Assembly (NCBI GenBank): GCA_039105265.1
Contig: JAPFFF010000001.1
Span: 5,208,001-5,272,000 of the forward strand
DNA: 64,000 nt
Source of the DNA: Tritrichomonas musculus
Lineage: Eukaryota; Parabasalia; Tritrichomonadida; Tritrichomonadidae
Reading direction: 5' to 3'
In this document: one piece after another, positions 49,701 to 59,941 of the stretch
How the letters are laid out: the number at the start of each line of letters is the position of its first letter
Position numbering within the stretch: position 1 is the first letter of the stretch
The notes under the pieces: generated by a model
What the model was told of the DNA's origin: nothing
Databases searched by the model: none
Seen by the model: the letters and a program-made list of their open reading frames with translations, nothing else
Made by a program: the position numbers and the translations under genes

Positions 49701-52700
49701 CAAAAATAAATGATCCAAATTTCAGAGGTCAAATTCAAGCTGAAATTCAGCAATGGGATGCAAAAGCAAATGAAAGATTATCTAAAATTCAAGCAATACT
49801 TCAAAATCAAACAACAGCAGGAAAAGTGACACAAGATAACTATCAATCAGCAAAAACAGATTTTGAAAATAAATTTATTAAAAATGGAAATATAATCGAT
49901 TCAAATAAAGATGCTGAATTACAACAACTTTTAGTTTATTCAGAAGCTCAGAAAAATGAGAAAGTTACAATTGATAAAAAGCAAGAAATTGCAAATTTGT
50001 TTGCATCATATGGTGTTCCTGTTTCTGATAAAGATTTAAATAAATACACAAGTGATTACTTCATGAGCACAAATAAACAATTGATAATGACAGATATTAA
50101 TACAAGAATTTTGAGAGAAAAAGAAAACAGAGATAATGCTGATTTGACAGAATTTGAAAATAAAATTGTCCCACAAATACAAATGATTAATACAATTAGT
50201 CAAGTCATTCCAAGAGTTCAAGCAATTTCAATTGATGCAAAACGTCAACAAATAATGAATACTCAGAAAAATCGTCCTGCAGAAATAAATATTGTTAAAG
50301 GTCAAATTCAAAATGAAATAAATCAAGCTTTCTCCACATGTCAATCATCTCAAATACAACATTATCGAACAGAAATTCAGAAAAAAATTGACCACACTCG
50401 TAGATCTTGTAATCTTGGTGAAGAAATTGAAAAAATATTAAAGACAATTATTATTGAAAATCAAACAATTGCGAAACATCATGAGAATTTTTTGGCATGG
50501 AAATCTGTATGGGATGCAAATGAGTTAACCATTGATAATAAAATCAAAGAAATTGTTGAAGTGATTCGTAATCAAAATAATTCAGGATTTAATGCACAAA
50601 CAGTATCGAATGAAATCTTCACAACAATTTGTTATCCAAATTTTGATCAAAATCTTGTAATTCAAAAATTAAATCAAAAATTAGAAGAAGAAAAGAAAAA
50701 TAAAAAAGAGAAAGAATATCAAACTCAGATAAATAGTTTAAAGTCATCATTTCAAGAAGCCTACGGCCGTGAATATTCTGAAGAAAAATGGAATGAATTA
50801 GTTAATTCAAAAGAGTCAACAGAGAAAAAAATTGAAAAGATTTCTAGACAAATTGAACAAAAGAATGAACAAAAAGGTAATCAACAATTAAATTGTGTTA
50901 ATACAATAAATCGATGTTTTAGTGCAGCTTTTCCTGATTGGGATCCAGAGAATGTAAATCTGATAATTCAAAATTTCCTTGATTTATATCCAAATTTGAA
51001 TTCGGTTGAAGACGTGGATAATTTGTTGAAAAGTATGGAACCAAAATTTAAAAATTGTGGAAGAGTATTTAGACTTTGGAACAAACATAAATTTGCAAAC
51101 ACATATCTTGGATTGGGAATATTACAAAGTTTGAATTATGATTTGAATGTCTTATTTGAAAATGTTGAATTATGGGAGAAACGAAATAAATTATTCCATT
51201 ACTCTCCATTATCTTTATTAAGAGCATTCCTGGGTGACAAATCTCAACAAAATCAAAATGTTCTTCAATCGTTAGCAAGTTTTGAACAGAAAAGAAGAAA
51301 TTTAGAAAGAAATGATGAATTTATGAGGAAATTCAATAGCCTGTCAGGATCTTTGTCAGCAGAAGATAAAGAAGATTTTTTATGTGAAATTGTTGGACAT
51401 TGTGATCAACCTGATGATATTGATCAATATATTTCTTTGAAAACTGATTGGATTCAAAAAGGTTATGATTGGAAAAATTGGGATCAAAGAAAAACATTTG
51501 AAGAAACATATAATTCAAATAATGGATTAGAATATTCATCAAGAAGAATCAGAAGTATTTATAATCAAGTGACTCCTCAAGATAATCAACAAATAGATAG
51601 TTTGAAAACATTATTAGAGACTAATTATCCAGAGAAATTTTCACCAGTTTATTGGAATGAAATAGAGGATCAAGTTTTCAAAAATGATGGAAATCAATTC
51701 TTATCTTATTTAGAAGGTGAACGTGTTTATCAAGACTTTTTGAAACTAATGCCTCCAAATGTTTTCCCTCCAACATTTAAACAATATTATGGAAATCAAG
51801 ACGTTCATACTGCATTGAGAAATATTCAGACATTGTTTAAACAAAAGAATGATTTCGCTAAAACTATTCGGGGTGATAAAGAATTAGAGAGAGCAGTTCG
51901 TGAATATAATGAAATAGCTGATGTTAATGATCAATATACTCTTGAAAGAATTCTTTATTTAGAAAAGCCAACAACATCTCTTGAACTCAAAAATAAATTC
52001 CAAAATATGTTACAAGAAAAAGTGAATGGTGTTGATCGAAATGAATTATTAGATGAAACAATTCGAGATATTTGGAGATCTTATTTCCCAAATGATTTGA
52101 AAGCATCAAGTACTTGGAGAAGTGAATTCAATGGGAATTATTTAGCTATTGTTGCAATTAGAAAATTATCTCAACTCTATCATTTTTATCACGAATTTCA
52201 CCCAGATGAAGAAGTAAATTTAAGTAAAATAGTAAAATATTTTGGTAATTCAATAGATGAAACACAGAAAAAATTAGAAGAATACTATACTCAAAATATA
52301 GAAATTTTCAATAATCAATGGAAAAAGAATAAAACATTGAAAGGTTATTTAGAAGAATTCAAAGATGATTTTGGTGGATCAGTTGATTTGGCACGAAAAA
52401 GGGCATATGGAAAGTTTCATGGGAATTTAGAACATTGTTTGAAATTCTTCAAAAATTATAAATTACAAAGAGATTTAGAAACACAAAAAACAGGTCAAGT
52501 ACGAACCGATATCAATACATTTTTAGGACAAGTTTTGTCAAACGAAGATCCAAATACATTATTAGATGGAATTGAAAGTGAACATAATTCAAGAACACAA
52601 TCTCAAACAAATTGGAATCGAAATGCTGATTTTAGAAATCATGGAAACATCAAATCAAGATTAGATAATGATCATCAAATTGATATAACTTATGATATTA

Positions 52701-55700
52701 CATGGGATTCAAATAAAATGTATAACAATTATTTAATTCCAATTGCTGAAAAATATTATGAACAAATTACAAATAAAAAATATCATCCTCCAGCAAATTT
52801 GGATCTATCAAATCCAGCAACCAAATATCAAACAATTGTTCAAGAAGCAGAGACAATTCGTGAAAAGAATGAGAATTGGGACATCACTGAAGTACAATCA
52901 ACGTTAGATACATACAAGAATCAAGATAAAATAAATGTCAAAATTACATATGATGAGTTGAAAAAGAAATATGAGAATCCTCAAGACGCATTAAAATTCT
53001 TAGAAATTGAAAAATTAAAGAAAGACATTTTAGTTAAATTATGGAAACCTGATGATGAAGAATTACCAAGAGATAATAAATGTTTTAAGAAATATTTTGA
53101 ATATCAAGAAAATCAATTAACGGAAAGATTACATGAATTGCGAAATATTGTAGGGATGTTTAAAGAAGATAGAAGAGAATCATGGGGATCAGATAACTTT
53201 TCGAAAATATTACAAAATTATAGAATTTATTTCAGTGAAGATACGTTAAGAAGTTCAGCTGATAAATGTCAAATCTATTATGAAAATGATTATCATAAAG
53301 GAAAAACAGAATTAGAATATTTATATAATCTTGCTCATTTTCATAAAACATTTCAAGAGCCATATTTTGAAAAACAACCAAGTAATCCATCTGTTAATGA
53401 AATGAAAGAAACAAATGATGCAATAGATATAATAATGAATAATTATAAAGATTATAAACTAGATTCTAATTTGACAGGGAAAATTGAGGATTATAATACT
53501 TATTCAGGAAAAGATCATCAAACAAAGTTATCATTGGTCAAGAAATTTAAACAAGATAAACAAAAAGCAAAAATATTCTTAGATCATGGAACTTGGTTAG
53601 GAAAAATATTAAGTTTCGGTGATGATCAACTTGCAAAAAGTCAAACAGTATCCGTTGAAGGAATTGCTAAATTAAAAGAAATCTATTCTACAAAAACGAA
53701 AGATGATGAAGCGTTTAAATCTCAAGAATTCCAAATGAAATTAGATGAATATAATGCTTTAATAGGTGATACAAAAACGATAACAGATATGAAAAATGAC
53801 TATAAAACATATACTAACGCTTTGTATGCAATGAATTCTACCCAAATTAAGTATGAATTGATAAATAAATATCAACTAAAGGAGAATGATGTAAACGCTT
53901 TGATGGCTGATACTTGGTCACAATCATATCAAAACTTGAAAAATAAAAAGAATGATTTGGATACGATTATTTCAAATTGTAAATCTGATTCCGAAATTGT
54001 TTCATTTCATGATGATTTGAAAAGAAATTATGACACAACAACACCAATTTTAGATCAATTAATAAAAGATGAAAAATATGATATTCCAAAGCTTTATTAT
54101 CATATTTTGTCAAAGCTCTGGAAAAGGAAGAGTGGTGAAGATGTTCAATGGAAAGACGATAATAGTTTTCAATCACAAAATGAAAAATTAGCCAATCTTC
54201 TCCATGCGTTTGATAGACGAAAGAAAGCATTCAATGAAAATAGTGAATTATTACAATTAGTGAATGATCCAACAGTTCCAGTAACCCAGGAACAATTATG
54301 GAAAAGGTATATGTATTCAACTAAACATGAAAATGATGATGCAAAGGACGCAATTCAGTTTATGAAAAATGAAAAAAGGAAAAAAATATATCTGAAAAAA
54401 TGGAATGAATTAGGTAAGAAAATTGATGAAAAAACATGGGAAAAATTCACAAAAGAAGATGAGAGAGAAGAATTTTTCGAACAAATGGAAAAAGAATATC
54501 GACAAGAAGAAAAGAAATGGAACCAAATTGGGAAATTTATTCCATATTATAATTCTTATCATGATGATAAAAATCAACTCTTAGATTGGGAACAAGCATA
54601 TCAAAAATGGGAAGGTAATTATGAAAAAGCAAAAGATGAAATTGAATTATCAAATCTGGCACATAGTTATGAACTCGAATTTGGAAAAAAGTGGGAATCA
54701 CAAAAAACAAAGAAAGAACAAATTAAATATTTAACTAAAATAGAAGATGATTGGCTTAATTACTATAAATATCATCCAACATTCATGTCTGTTTTTAATG
54801 ATTATAATAATACTCTTACATCGCAAGCAAAGAAATTAGAAGATGTTATTGATAAATATGGAAGTGATGTCAATAAAATTACAATAGAGATGTCATATGA
54901 ATTATTAACAACAAGAATGAAAGCAATTGATCCAACATTCAAAGCAGAAGAATATTATAAAAATGAAGATGGCGTTCAAAGACTGGAAAATGAATATAAA
55001 ACATTACAAGCAAACAATAATTCAGTGCTTGGTGATTCAGAAATTACAGGTTTATTTGATACTTACAAGGTGAATTATCCTGACGATACACGAAAATTAT
55101 GGAATATATCAAAAGATATGAGTCATAATAAAACAGAGGTGAAAAACTTTTTCTTAATTAAGAATTTAATTCATGAGATCCAAAATGATTATACAAAAGT
55201 TTTTAATTATAATGACCGTTCAAATTGGGGTTCCACTTCAACTTATCAAGTGAACTATTTAGAAAAAGAAAGAGATAGACTCAAAAAGGAATTGGATCAA
55301 TTAAAATCAATCGGAAATATAAATGAACTTGTTGATATTTATAATGATATGAATGGTTTCAAAGATGCTTCCACTCAAAAAGATCTCAAGAAAATCTTCG
55401 TTGAAAATGATTGTCAATATTATAAAACATATTATTATCTATTAGCTCATAAATATAATTCAATTAATCCAGAAAAGAAGAAAGCATTAACTTATTCAGG
55501 AAGTGGAGATAGAGCATGTAGGGCATTAGAAAAAGAAATTCGTGAAGTTGAAGAAGTAGAAAGTCAATTAAAATTGAATAAAAAATGGAAGGACTTGACA
55601 TTAGAAGAACAAGATATGATAATGAAAAATAATAAAGATCCTGTATATGCTATAGTGTATTTAGAAAGTAAAGACGATATTAAGAATTATAATGAACAAC

Positions 55701-58180
55701 ATGAAATTCCTTTTGACTTTGATCAGACAATTAAAAAATGGAAAAAAGAAGGTAGAGATATTCATTTAATTCCTCATTATTTAAAAATTGTCAACAAAAT
55801 AACAGAAGATGATAGTTATTATCAAGCAATCAATAAATTCAAAAAAGATTATCCAGACGAATTAACTCCAGACCTGATTTCAAAATTAGGAAATGCTTAT
55901 GAAATCTATAAATTTGTTGTGTTAACACCATTACAAAAGAGATATGCAATTGCTTTTGGTAAATCAATAGAATTATCACAAATGATGAATTATGCAAAAA
56001 CATTGAAAGATAAATATGAGGTAAAATGGGGAGTTGTTGATCAAGATTTACCATTTGATATAGAAATTGCAAAAATTGCAAATGAGGCAAGAATTATTCA
56101 AAAAGAATATCAAAATACAGGAGGAATCAAGAATAAAAAACAAGTGAAATTTGAAGAAACACTGGCAAAAGAAAAAAATGAAGAAGGAGGAAATACAAAA
56201 GAGAAAGTAATCGATTATATCAAACAAATCAAAAGTGATATGGAACAATCAAAGTTGGAATCAGAACAAACAATAAATGAAAACATTGACAGAATTAATA
56301 AAGATAAGAAAGATGGTCAGAAAATCCAAAAAGAGAAATTTAAAGAATTGAGTGTTTATTCAAAAGATTTGGAAGTAATCAATGCAATAATAGAATATCT
56401 TCCAACTTATGAAAAACATTTTCAGAAAGAGATGACTATCGATGATCTTAAAAAATACCATTCTGATCCGAAAAATCCAGATTGGATAAATGTTTTACAA
56501 ATTATTGCATTTTCACCATTAATTGATGATTATAATTCAATTCAAAAGAAGCAAAAGAATTTGATTTCAGTGAATGTTGAAAGTATAAGGAATAAATATA
56601 TAATAGAAGAACAAAAGGTAGAAAATACAGAGGATATCACTTATCGTCATGTTCAAGTAGCTGAAAAATCTTTTCGTGAAGAAGTTGATAAATTAAAGAA
56701 AACATATTTTGACAAATTGTTAACCGAATATCATAAACATATTGATGACAGTTCTGAAACTTTGGATCAATTACTTCAATTGTATACTTCCTTGGATGAT
56801 TTAGAAAGATATCTCAAATTGAATAGGTATATCGCAAAAACAAATAGCATATATAAACAACTCAAAGAACATTATAAGAAAGAACACACACCTTTGAAAT
56901 ATTCTGATTATGAAAATAAACCTATTAATAATTTAGAACCATCAATAATAATACTACAGAATTTACAAAAAGAAGCTCAAAAAGAATGGGATGATGAGAA
57001 AAAGAAAGATGATAAGGCAAAAGAACATAAACAAAAAGTTGAATCAAAACTAAATGATTTAAATTCCATTCGTCGAAAAGTTGGTTTAGCTGAAATTGGA
57101 TTTGAAAGGTATAAGAACCAAGAAACCGATACTGCTTTGTCAGATATTCAAAATATGTACAATGAAGCAAGACAAAAAGAAACAGAGAAAAATAATCAAA
57201 ACACAACAAATACAATTGGAGGTGCATTAAGAAATACTGGATATGTTAACCCTTTGAATAAACCAGCAACAACTCCAACAACTCCGACAACTCAAACACC
57301 ACCAGCAACAACGGAAGAAATACCGAAAATAAAGGATGAAAGTGAAAAGAAAGATGAGAGTGTATGGTCTAGAAATTATGAAGGTGGAATAACAAGTTTA
57401 ATTCAACAAAGTGCGAAAGGTATTTCAATTAGGTCATTATTAATGGAACAACAAAAGAAAAATAAATTAAATGGTAGACCAAATATTATGTCTCAATTTA
57501 ATGAAAATGCTCCTCCTAAACCTGTTGTTCCATATCAAACAAATTCAAATATAAATAATTTATTTTCATCTAAAACAACAATGACAGAAGAGAAAGAAAC
57601 ACCAATAGAAAAGAAACCATTAGTAAGTCCAATTTCTGAAAAACCAATGACAATGACAAAAATTGAACCAGGAAAGAAAATTAACTTATTACCTACAAAA
57701 GTTGATTCTCCAGAAGTTATTACAACGAAAAGTAATATGATTCAAGTTTTACCAAGAAGAGGTCGAAAGAATTTACCATTACGATTCAAACGAAAAGAAG
57801 AAATGCAAAAACAAGTCAAAATAGATGAAGATGAAGATGTAGATGAAGAACCAATGAATACAAAAGCAAAACCAAACAAGCAATTCAAGAAACAAAAATC
57901 AGAAAGAACTAAAGCATTGAAAAAGAATCCACCCAAGAAAAATACAAAGAAGAAAGTCGAAGAAGATGTGACAGATACAATTTTGGATAAACAAGATATT
58001 TCAAAGAAAAAGCCATTACAAAGAAAAACAAAACCAGAACCTCCTCCAAAATGGGATGATCTCAAAACCGAAGAGACGCCTGAGAAAGAAGAACCACCAA
58101 AAATAGAAACAGTCAAACCAAAAACGGAAATACCAAGTGTTATTCAAAATAATCCATCTCTAATGAAATACTTTAAGTAA
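46709..58180 (+). CDS. Giant helical protein, 3823 aa (Maverick)
   Basis: One uninterrupted frame of 11.5 kb. The protein is rich in Lys, Glu, Asn, Gln and Tyr and looks helical almost throughout, with loosely repeated motifs of the form W-x-x-x-Y-x-K, YNxxxxD and FKxDY. The first 200 residues are less repetitive (FIYPDVELCSSFDGENGIKIYF). Near residue 3520 a Pro/Thr linker (TTPTTPTTQTPP) begins a disordered, strongly basic C-terminal tail. No enzyme motif, transmembrane segment or signal peptide was recognised. It fills well over half of the visible element. Its place before the ATPase and capsid genes suggests a virion or assembly role (for example a scaffold, tape-measure or DNA-organising protein); this is inference. 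The frame is preceded by TGTTTATTTTTATTGAAAA. Confidence 0.85.
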   Translation: MTEIQLPEFITNVRQATCYDRTVTICDFIYPDVELCSSFDGENGIKIYFPNDKKPYLDEADFLLKEIESVGLPRPDITWVRAQHFLNPDRYLLEYESLVGYLHMYFEYLGLSNTRFTNLDSGKVNLETFLSDYTSTVEDPDNHYEEIIGDFRTQKEADVRRIFKGVFLDIESVPLPEEQTIYMMLFNYKEARIYYEFLQHWYHYDKKLELDKPWYQIISELANVPSLLRGIRNHIYDKKYQTIIQKYSGLLSSIFSNENFISGLTTLVDDQDLKNSINDLENLIRRQETDENGNIIEIFPKEAISPEPIDYIECIVLYPNQYPATKQTIKDIVTEINELPDHGVQNGDLLLTIALIKIWNSGKRWLLPNEVYDTIMEFVKQLQAKKLTDCNALRDEKIFPEVHQMLQTFSNSWGQTKVFWTRQISAELAVKKIMIGNTELKQRAQDYTEILLNLQKVENIDRKAIEDFISVKVMEYQSKMQTENYAMIYHQIIFDIIGEIKKINKEMGNKLESGFTNEVNLFKESLNRWAYITEWVYQFEHNPANQTKIATEAWSEYPLSNEAIHKIRNYYGERNIIHEYRYWLGELAYLEAMFHLYNQNWNYTLENFVEKFELLIKRDEIENEALCEIELPKQIQNLQQIEAKTGQKQEYLHSEIGLQNLKTFTKTMLIRQKYYIFRQIYSDFIKKNVGIESRVMNEFLQRRLEERKKDEKQSAKEMQIQFDLEDAAENAGVETEQLVPEDQQLMNPQLNEDEILNEEDESNWVNNCMQFITNAKQFWQTYCENKNNLIPLFHLDANQLGIIHILNQQRNLINDKSNINERAFQQHIESLAPQFYEIIKKKCVIEYVRWKRNVPPSNIDEEISRYNVQANDENSINRIVDLFRSDFLKYKPKLQKLYDFLILKTNLPDFDDWSNSIWIETELEQNLNEWIQKKNEETLYLDDYQKYFSQVVALLRQGLDKYNIKIEKIRKIANQLFPNDINLYVTKDNDDWKQNMNAKINDPNFRGQIQAEIQQWDAKANERLSKIQAILQNQTTAGKVTQDNYQSAKTDFENKFIKNGNIIDSNKDAELQQLLVYSEAQKNEKVTIDKKQEIANLFASYGVPVSDKDLNKYTSDYFMSTNKQLIMTDINTRILREKENRDNADLTEFENKIVPQIQMINTISQVIPRVQAISIDAKRQQIMNTQKNRPAEINIVKGQIQNEINQAFSTCQSSQIQHYRTEIQKKIDHTRRSCNLGEEIEKILKTIIIENQTIAKHHENFLAWKSVWDANELTIDNKIKEIVEVIRNQNNSGFNAQTVSNEIFTTICYPNFDQNLVIQKLNQKLEEEKKNKKEKEYQTQINSLKSSFQEAYGREYSEEKWNELVNSKESTEKKIEKISRQIEQKNEQKGNQQLNCVNTINRCFSAAFPDWDPENVNLIIQNFLDLYPNLNSVEDVDNLLKSMEPKFKNCGRVFRLWNKHKFANTYLGLGILQSLNYDLNVLFENVELWEKRNKLFHYSPLSLLRAFLGDKSQQNQNVLQSLASFEQKRRNLERNDEFMRKFNSLSGSLSAEDKEDFLCEIVGHCDQPDDIDQYISLKTDWIQKGYDWKNWDQRKTFEETYNSNNGLEYSSRRIRSIYNQVTPQDNQQIDSLKTLLETNYPEKFSPVYWNEIEDQVFKNDGNQFLSYLEGERVYQDFLKLMPPNVFPPTFKQYYGNQDVHTALRNIQTLFKQKNDFAKTIRGDKELERAVREYNEIADVNDQYTLERILYLEKPTTSLELKNKFQNMLQEKVNGVDRNELLDETIRDIWRSYFPNDLKASSTWRSEFNGNYLAIVAIRKLSQLYHFYHEFHPDEEVNLSKIVKYFGNSIDETQKKLEEYYTQNIEIFNNQWKKNKTLKGYLEEFKDDFGGSVDLARKRAYGKFHGNLEHCLKFFKNYKLQRDLETQKTGQVRTDINTFLGQVLSNEDPNTLLDGIESEHNSRTQSQTNWNRNADFRNHGNIKSRLDNDHQIDITYDITWDSNKMYNNYLIPIAEKYYEQITNKKYHPPANLDLSNPATKYQTIVQEAETIREKNENWDITEVQSTLDTYKNQDKINVKITYDELKKKYENPQDALKFLEIEKLKKDILVKLWKPDDEELPRDNKCFKKYFEYQENQLTERLHELRNIVGMFKEDRRESWGSDNFSKILQNYRIYFSEDTLRSSADKCQIYYENDYHKGKTELEYLYNLAHFHKTFQEPYFEKQPSNPSVNEMKETNDAIDIIMNNYKDYKLDSNLTGKIEDYNTYSGKDHQTKLSLVKKFKQDKQKAKIFLDHGTWLGKILSFGDDQLAKSQTVSVEGIAKLKEIYSTKTKDDEAFKSQEFQMKLDEYNALIGDTKTITDMKNDYKTYTNALYAMNSTQIKYELINKYQLKENDVNALMADTWSQSYQNLKNKKNDLDTIISNCKSDSEIVSFHDDLKRNYDTTTPILDQLIKDEKYDIPKLYYHILSKLWKRKSGEDVQWKDDNSFQSQNEKLANLLHAFDRRKKAFNENSELLQLVNDPTVPVTQEQLWKRYMYSTKHENDDAKDAIQFMKNEKRKKIYLKKWNELGKKIDEKTWEKFTKEDEREEFFEQMEKEYRQEEKKWNQIGKFIPYYNSYHDDKNQLLDWEQAYQKWEGNYEKAKDEIELSNLAHSYELEFGKKWESQKTKKEQIKYLTKIEDDWLNYYKYHPTFMSVFNDYNNTLTSQAKKLEDVIDKYGSDVNKITIEMSYELLTTRMKAIDPTFKAEEYYKNEDGVQRLENEYKTLQANNNSVLGDSEITGLFDTYKVNYPDDTRKLWNISKDMSHNKTEVKNFFLIKNLIHEIQNDYTKVFNYNDRSNWGSTSTYQVNYLEKERDRLKKELDQLKSIGNINELVDIYNDMNGFKDASTQKDLKKIFVENDCQYYKTYYYLLAHKYNSINPEKKKALTYSGSGDRACRALEKEIREVEEVESQLKLNKKWKDLTLEEQDMIMKNNKDPVYAIVYLESKDDIKNYNEQHEIPFDFDQTIKKWKKEGRDIHLIPHYLKIVNKITEDDSYYQAINKFKKDYPDELTPDLISKLGNAYEIYKFVVLTPLQKRYAIAFGKSIELSQMMNYAKTLKDKYEVKWGVVDQDLPFDIEIAKIANEARIIQKEYQNTGGIKNKKQVKFEETLAKEKNEEGGNTKEKVIDYIKQIKSDMEQSKLESEQTINENIDRINKDKKDGQKIQKEKFKELSVYSKDLEVINAIIEYLPTYEKHFQKEMTIDDLKKYHSDPKNPDWINVLQIIAFSPLIDDYNSIQKKQKNLISVNVESIRNKYIIEEQKVENTEDITYRHVQVAEKSFREEVDKLKKTYFDKLLTEYHKHIDDSSETLDQLLQLYTSLDDLERYLKLNRYIAKTNSIYKQLKEHYKKEHTPLKYSDYENKPINNLEPSIIILQNLQKEAQKEWDDEKKKDDKAKEHKQKVESKLNDLNSIRRKVGLAEIGFERYKNQETDTALSDIQNMYNEARQKETEKNNQNTTNTIGGALRNTGYVNPLNKPATTPTTPTTQTPPATTEEIPKIKDESEKKDESVWSRNYEGGITSLIQQSAKGISIRSLLMEQQKKNKLNGRPNIMSQFNENAPPKPVVPYQTNSNINNLFSSKTTMTEEKETPIEKKPLVSPISEKPMTMTKIEPGKKINLLPTKVDSPEVITTKSNMIQVLPRRGRKNLPLRFKRKEEMQKQVKIDEDEDVDEEPMNTKAKPNKQFKKQKSERTKALKKNPPKKNTKKKVEEDVTDTILDKQDISKKKPLQRKTKPEPPPKWDDLKTEETPEKEEPPKIETVKPKTEIPSVIQNNPSLMKYFK

Positions 58181-58213
58181 ATAAATGTTTATTTTTATTT
58201 TTATTCAAAAATC

Positions 58214-58690
58214 ATGAGTAACGCAGAGATAACAGAATTAAGAAAGTTGTTACAGGAATTCAAGAAACCAGAAAAGAAACCAAGAAAATTATCAGCATTA
58301 AATAAATTTAAGAAATATATCATGGGAAGAGTTACTGAAAAAGCTTTAGCAGAAACAAATTATGTTGATTTAATTCCAGTTGATAAAATGAGATTATTAT
58401 GTAAAGCTTATCCAATTGTTTGGAATCAATTAGTTTTACAACCACTTTATCAAGAATATGGTTTAACAACAGAAGAAGAACAAAGAAGATATCGTGGAAA
58501 TAAAACAACTCAAGAAGATTATCATAAAATTGTTGACGGTTTAATTGAAAAATTGAAAACTGGACCAAAAGACGATAGACAACATTTTGAAGAAGATATT
58601 GAACAATTATTAGTAGCTGCAATTCAACAAGCATCAAGTGAATTTGATGATGACGATGATGATGGAGAAGAAGAAATTACTGAAGAGTAA
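58214..58690 (+). CDS. Conserved-looking 158-aa protein (Maverick)
   Basis: Basic N-terminal half (KKPEKKPRKLSALNKFKKYIMGR), a compact central region (VDLIPVDKMRLLCKAYPIVWNQLVLQPLYQEYG), and an acidic C terminus (EFDDDDDDGEEEITEE). Not recognised. It starts 33 nt after the giant gene and uses the same TGTTTATTTTTATT leader followed by TTCAAAAA just before the ATG. The charged layout would suit a nucleic-acid or assembly partner, but no function is claimed. Confidence 0.72.
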   Translation: MSNAEITELRKLLQEFKKPEKKPRKLSALNKFKKYIMGRVTEKALAETNYVDLIPVDKMRLLCKAYPIVWNQLVLQPLYQEYGLTTEEEQRRYRGNKTTQEDYHKIVDGLIEKLKTGPKDDRQHFEEDIEQLLVAAIQQASSEFDDDDDDGEEEITEE

Positions 58691-58735
58691 ATTTTTATAA
58701 CTTTTTTTACATAATTTAGTCGGAATTTAAAAAAT

Positions 58736-59599
58736 ATGAGTGACAGTGATTATTTCAGTGATAGCGAAGAAGAAGAAGTTAATTTTGCAAAAGAAAACAT
58801 TAGATCAAAAATAAAAGCAAGGTTAAAATCAAATTTGAGTCCAAAAAATGATTCTTTAATTGCTCCAATTCATGAAGATATTGTTGCTAAATATAATTCT
58901 GTTAATGTTATTGTAGGTAAACAAAGTATGGGAAAAACAGTTACAGCATTAGAAGAAATAATTAAAATTTCAATACTTAATACTCATCATTTATTAGTTT
59001 ATGTTACAAAAGATGGTGAAGAGAACGATAAAAGTTGGTTATCATTGAAACCATTATTACAAATACCAACAGTAGTGGTTAGTGAAAAAGATGCTGAAGA
59101 ATGTATCGATGAATTATTAGCAGCAAAAAGTTTATATTACAAAATTCGAAGAGAAAGAACAAAAAATAAAATTAAACAAGAACAACTCGATGATTTATTT
59201 AATGTTTTATTTGTTGAAGATTTTGATAGAGAATATTTACATTCAATTGTATTATTTGATGATATTTCTAATTCAAAATTATTCTCATCTGAAGAATCAT
59301 TTTTTAGTCAATTATTACGTAGATGTCGTCATACAAATATGTCTTATTTCTTATTAGTTCAAGGTTGGAAAGGGTTAAAACCACATATTAAAAATGAAAT
59401 TAGTACATTATATTTATTACCTGGTTTTAATAAACAACAATTACGTTACATTTATTCTCAAGCAGCAAGTAATTTAGATTTTGAAGACTTTTTTGATGCT
59501 TTCCAACAATTAAATGAAATGAAACATGAACATCCTGATGAACATCCAATGATTGTTATTCAATGTTCATCAGGTGGTGATACATATATTAGGTCTTAG
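58736..59599 (+). CDS. FtsK/HerA-like genome-packaging ATPase (A32 type, Maverick)
   Basis: 287 residues. A Walker A motif, GKQSMGKT, lies at about residues 61-68, a Walker B-like IVLFDD at about 171-176, and an Arg-containing RRCRH stretch at about 195-199. The size and the lack of extra domains match packaging ATPases of Polintons, virophages and poxvirus A32, which pump DNA into the capsid. The gene lies just before the capsid genes, as often in this family. Its 3' end overlaps the convergent small gene by 11 bp. Confidence 0.85.
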   Translation: MSDSDYFSDSEEEEVNFAKENIRSKIKARLKSNLSPKNDSLIAPIHEDIVAKYNSVNVIVGKQSMGKTVTALEEIIKISILNTHHLLVYVTKDGEENDKSWLSLKPLLQIPTVVVSEKDAEECIDELLAAKSLYYKIRRERTKNKIKQEQLDDLFNVLFVEDFDREYLHSIVLFDDISNSKLFSSEESFFSQLLRRCRHTNMSYFLLVQGWKGLKPHIKNEISTLYLLPGFNKQQLRYIYSQAASNLDFEDFFDAFQQLNEMKHEHPDEHPMIVIQCSSGGDTYIRS

Positions 59600-59891
59600 A
59601 GTTAATAAAATTGATAACATCATTCAAAGTAATTTTAATTTTTGCAATATCATCTTTGATTTTCATTATTTCTGAATCGTCTTTTTCTTCTTCTTCATTG
59701 ACCTTCTTTAACATTAATTCACCTTTGATTTTAGTAATACGATAACCTTGAATATGATACTTTTTGTTTAGTTTATGTGTTGTTTCTGAATCTAGTTGTT
59801 CTTTGTTCTTAGAATAGAATAAATTAAACTCATCAGTTGTGTTAAACTCTTTTAAATATTTTTGAATTGGTTCAATAATTTTCAATTCCAT
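59589..59891 (-). CDS. Small charged protein, 100 aa (Maverick)
   Basis: Compact N-terminal part (TDEFNLFYSKNKEQLDSETTHKLNKKYHIQGYRITKIKGELMLKK) followed by an acidic and a helical stretch. The folded-looking first half and clean coding composition argue for a real gene, but I cannot name a family. Convergent with the ATPase gene. Confidence 0.65.
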   Translation of the reverse strand: MELKIIEPIQKYLKEFNTTDEFNLFYSKNKEQLDSETTHKLNKKYHIQGYRITKIKGELMLKKVNEEEEKDDSEIMKIKDDIAKIKITLNDVINFINSKT

Positions 59892-59941
59892 TTTAAAAAA
59901 ATAAAATTTATTTAAACATTTTTGAAACTATTTAAAACAAT

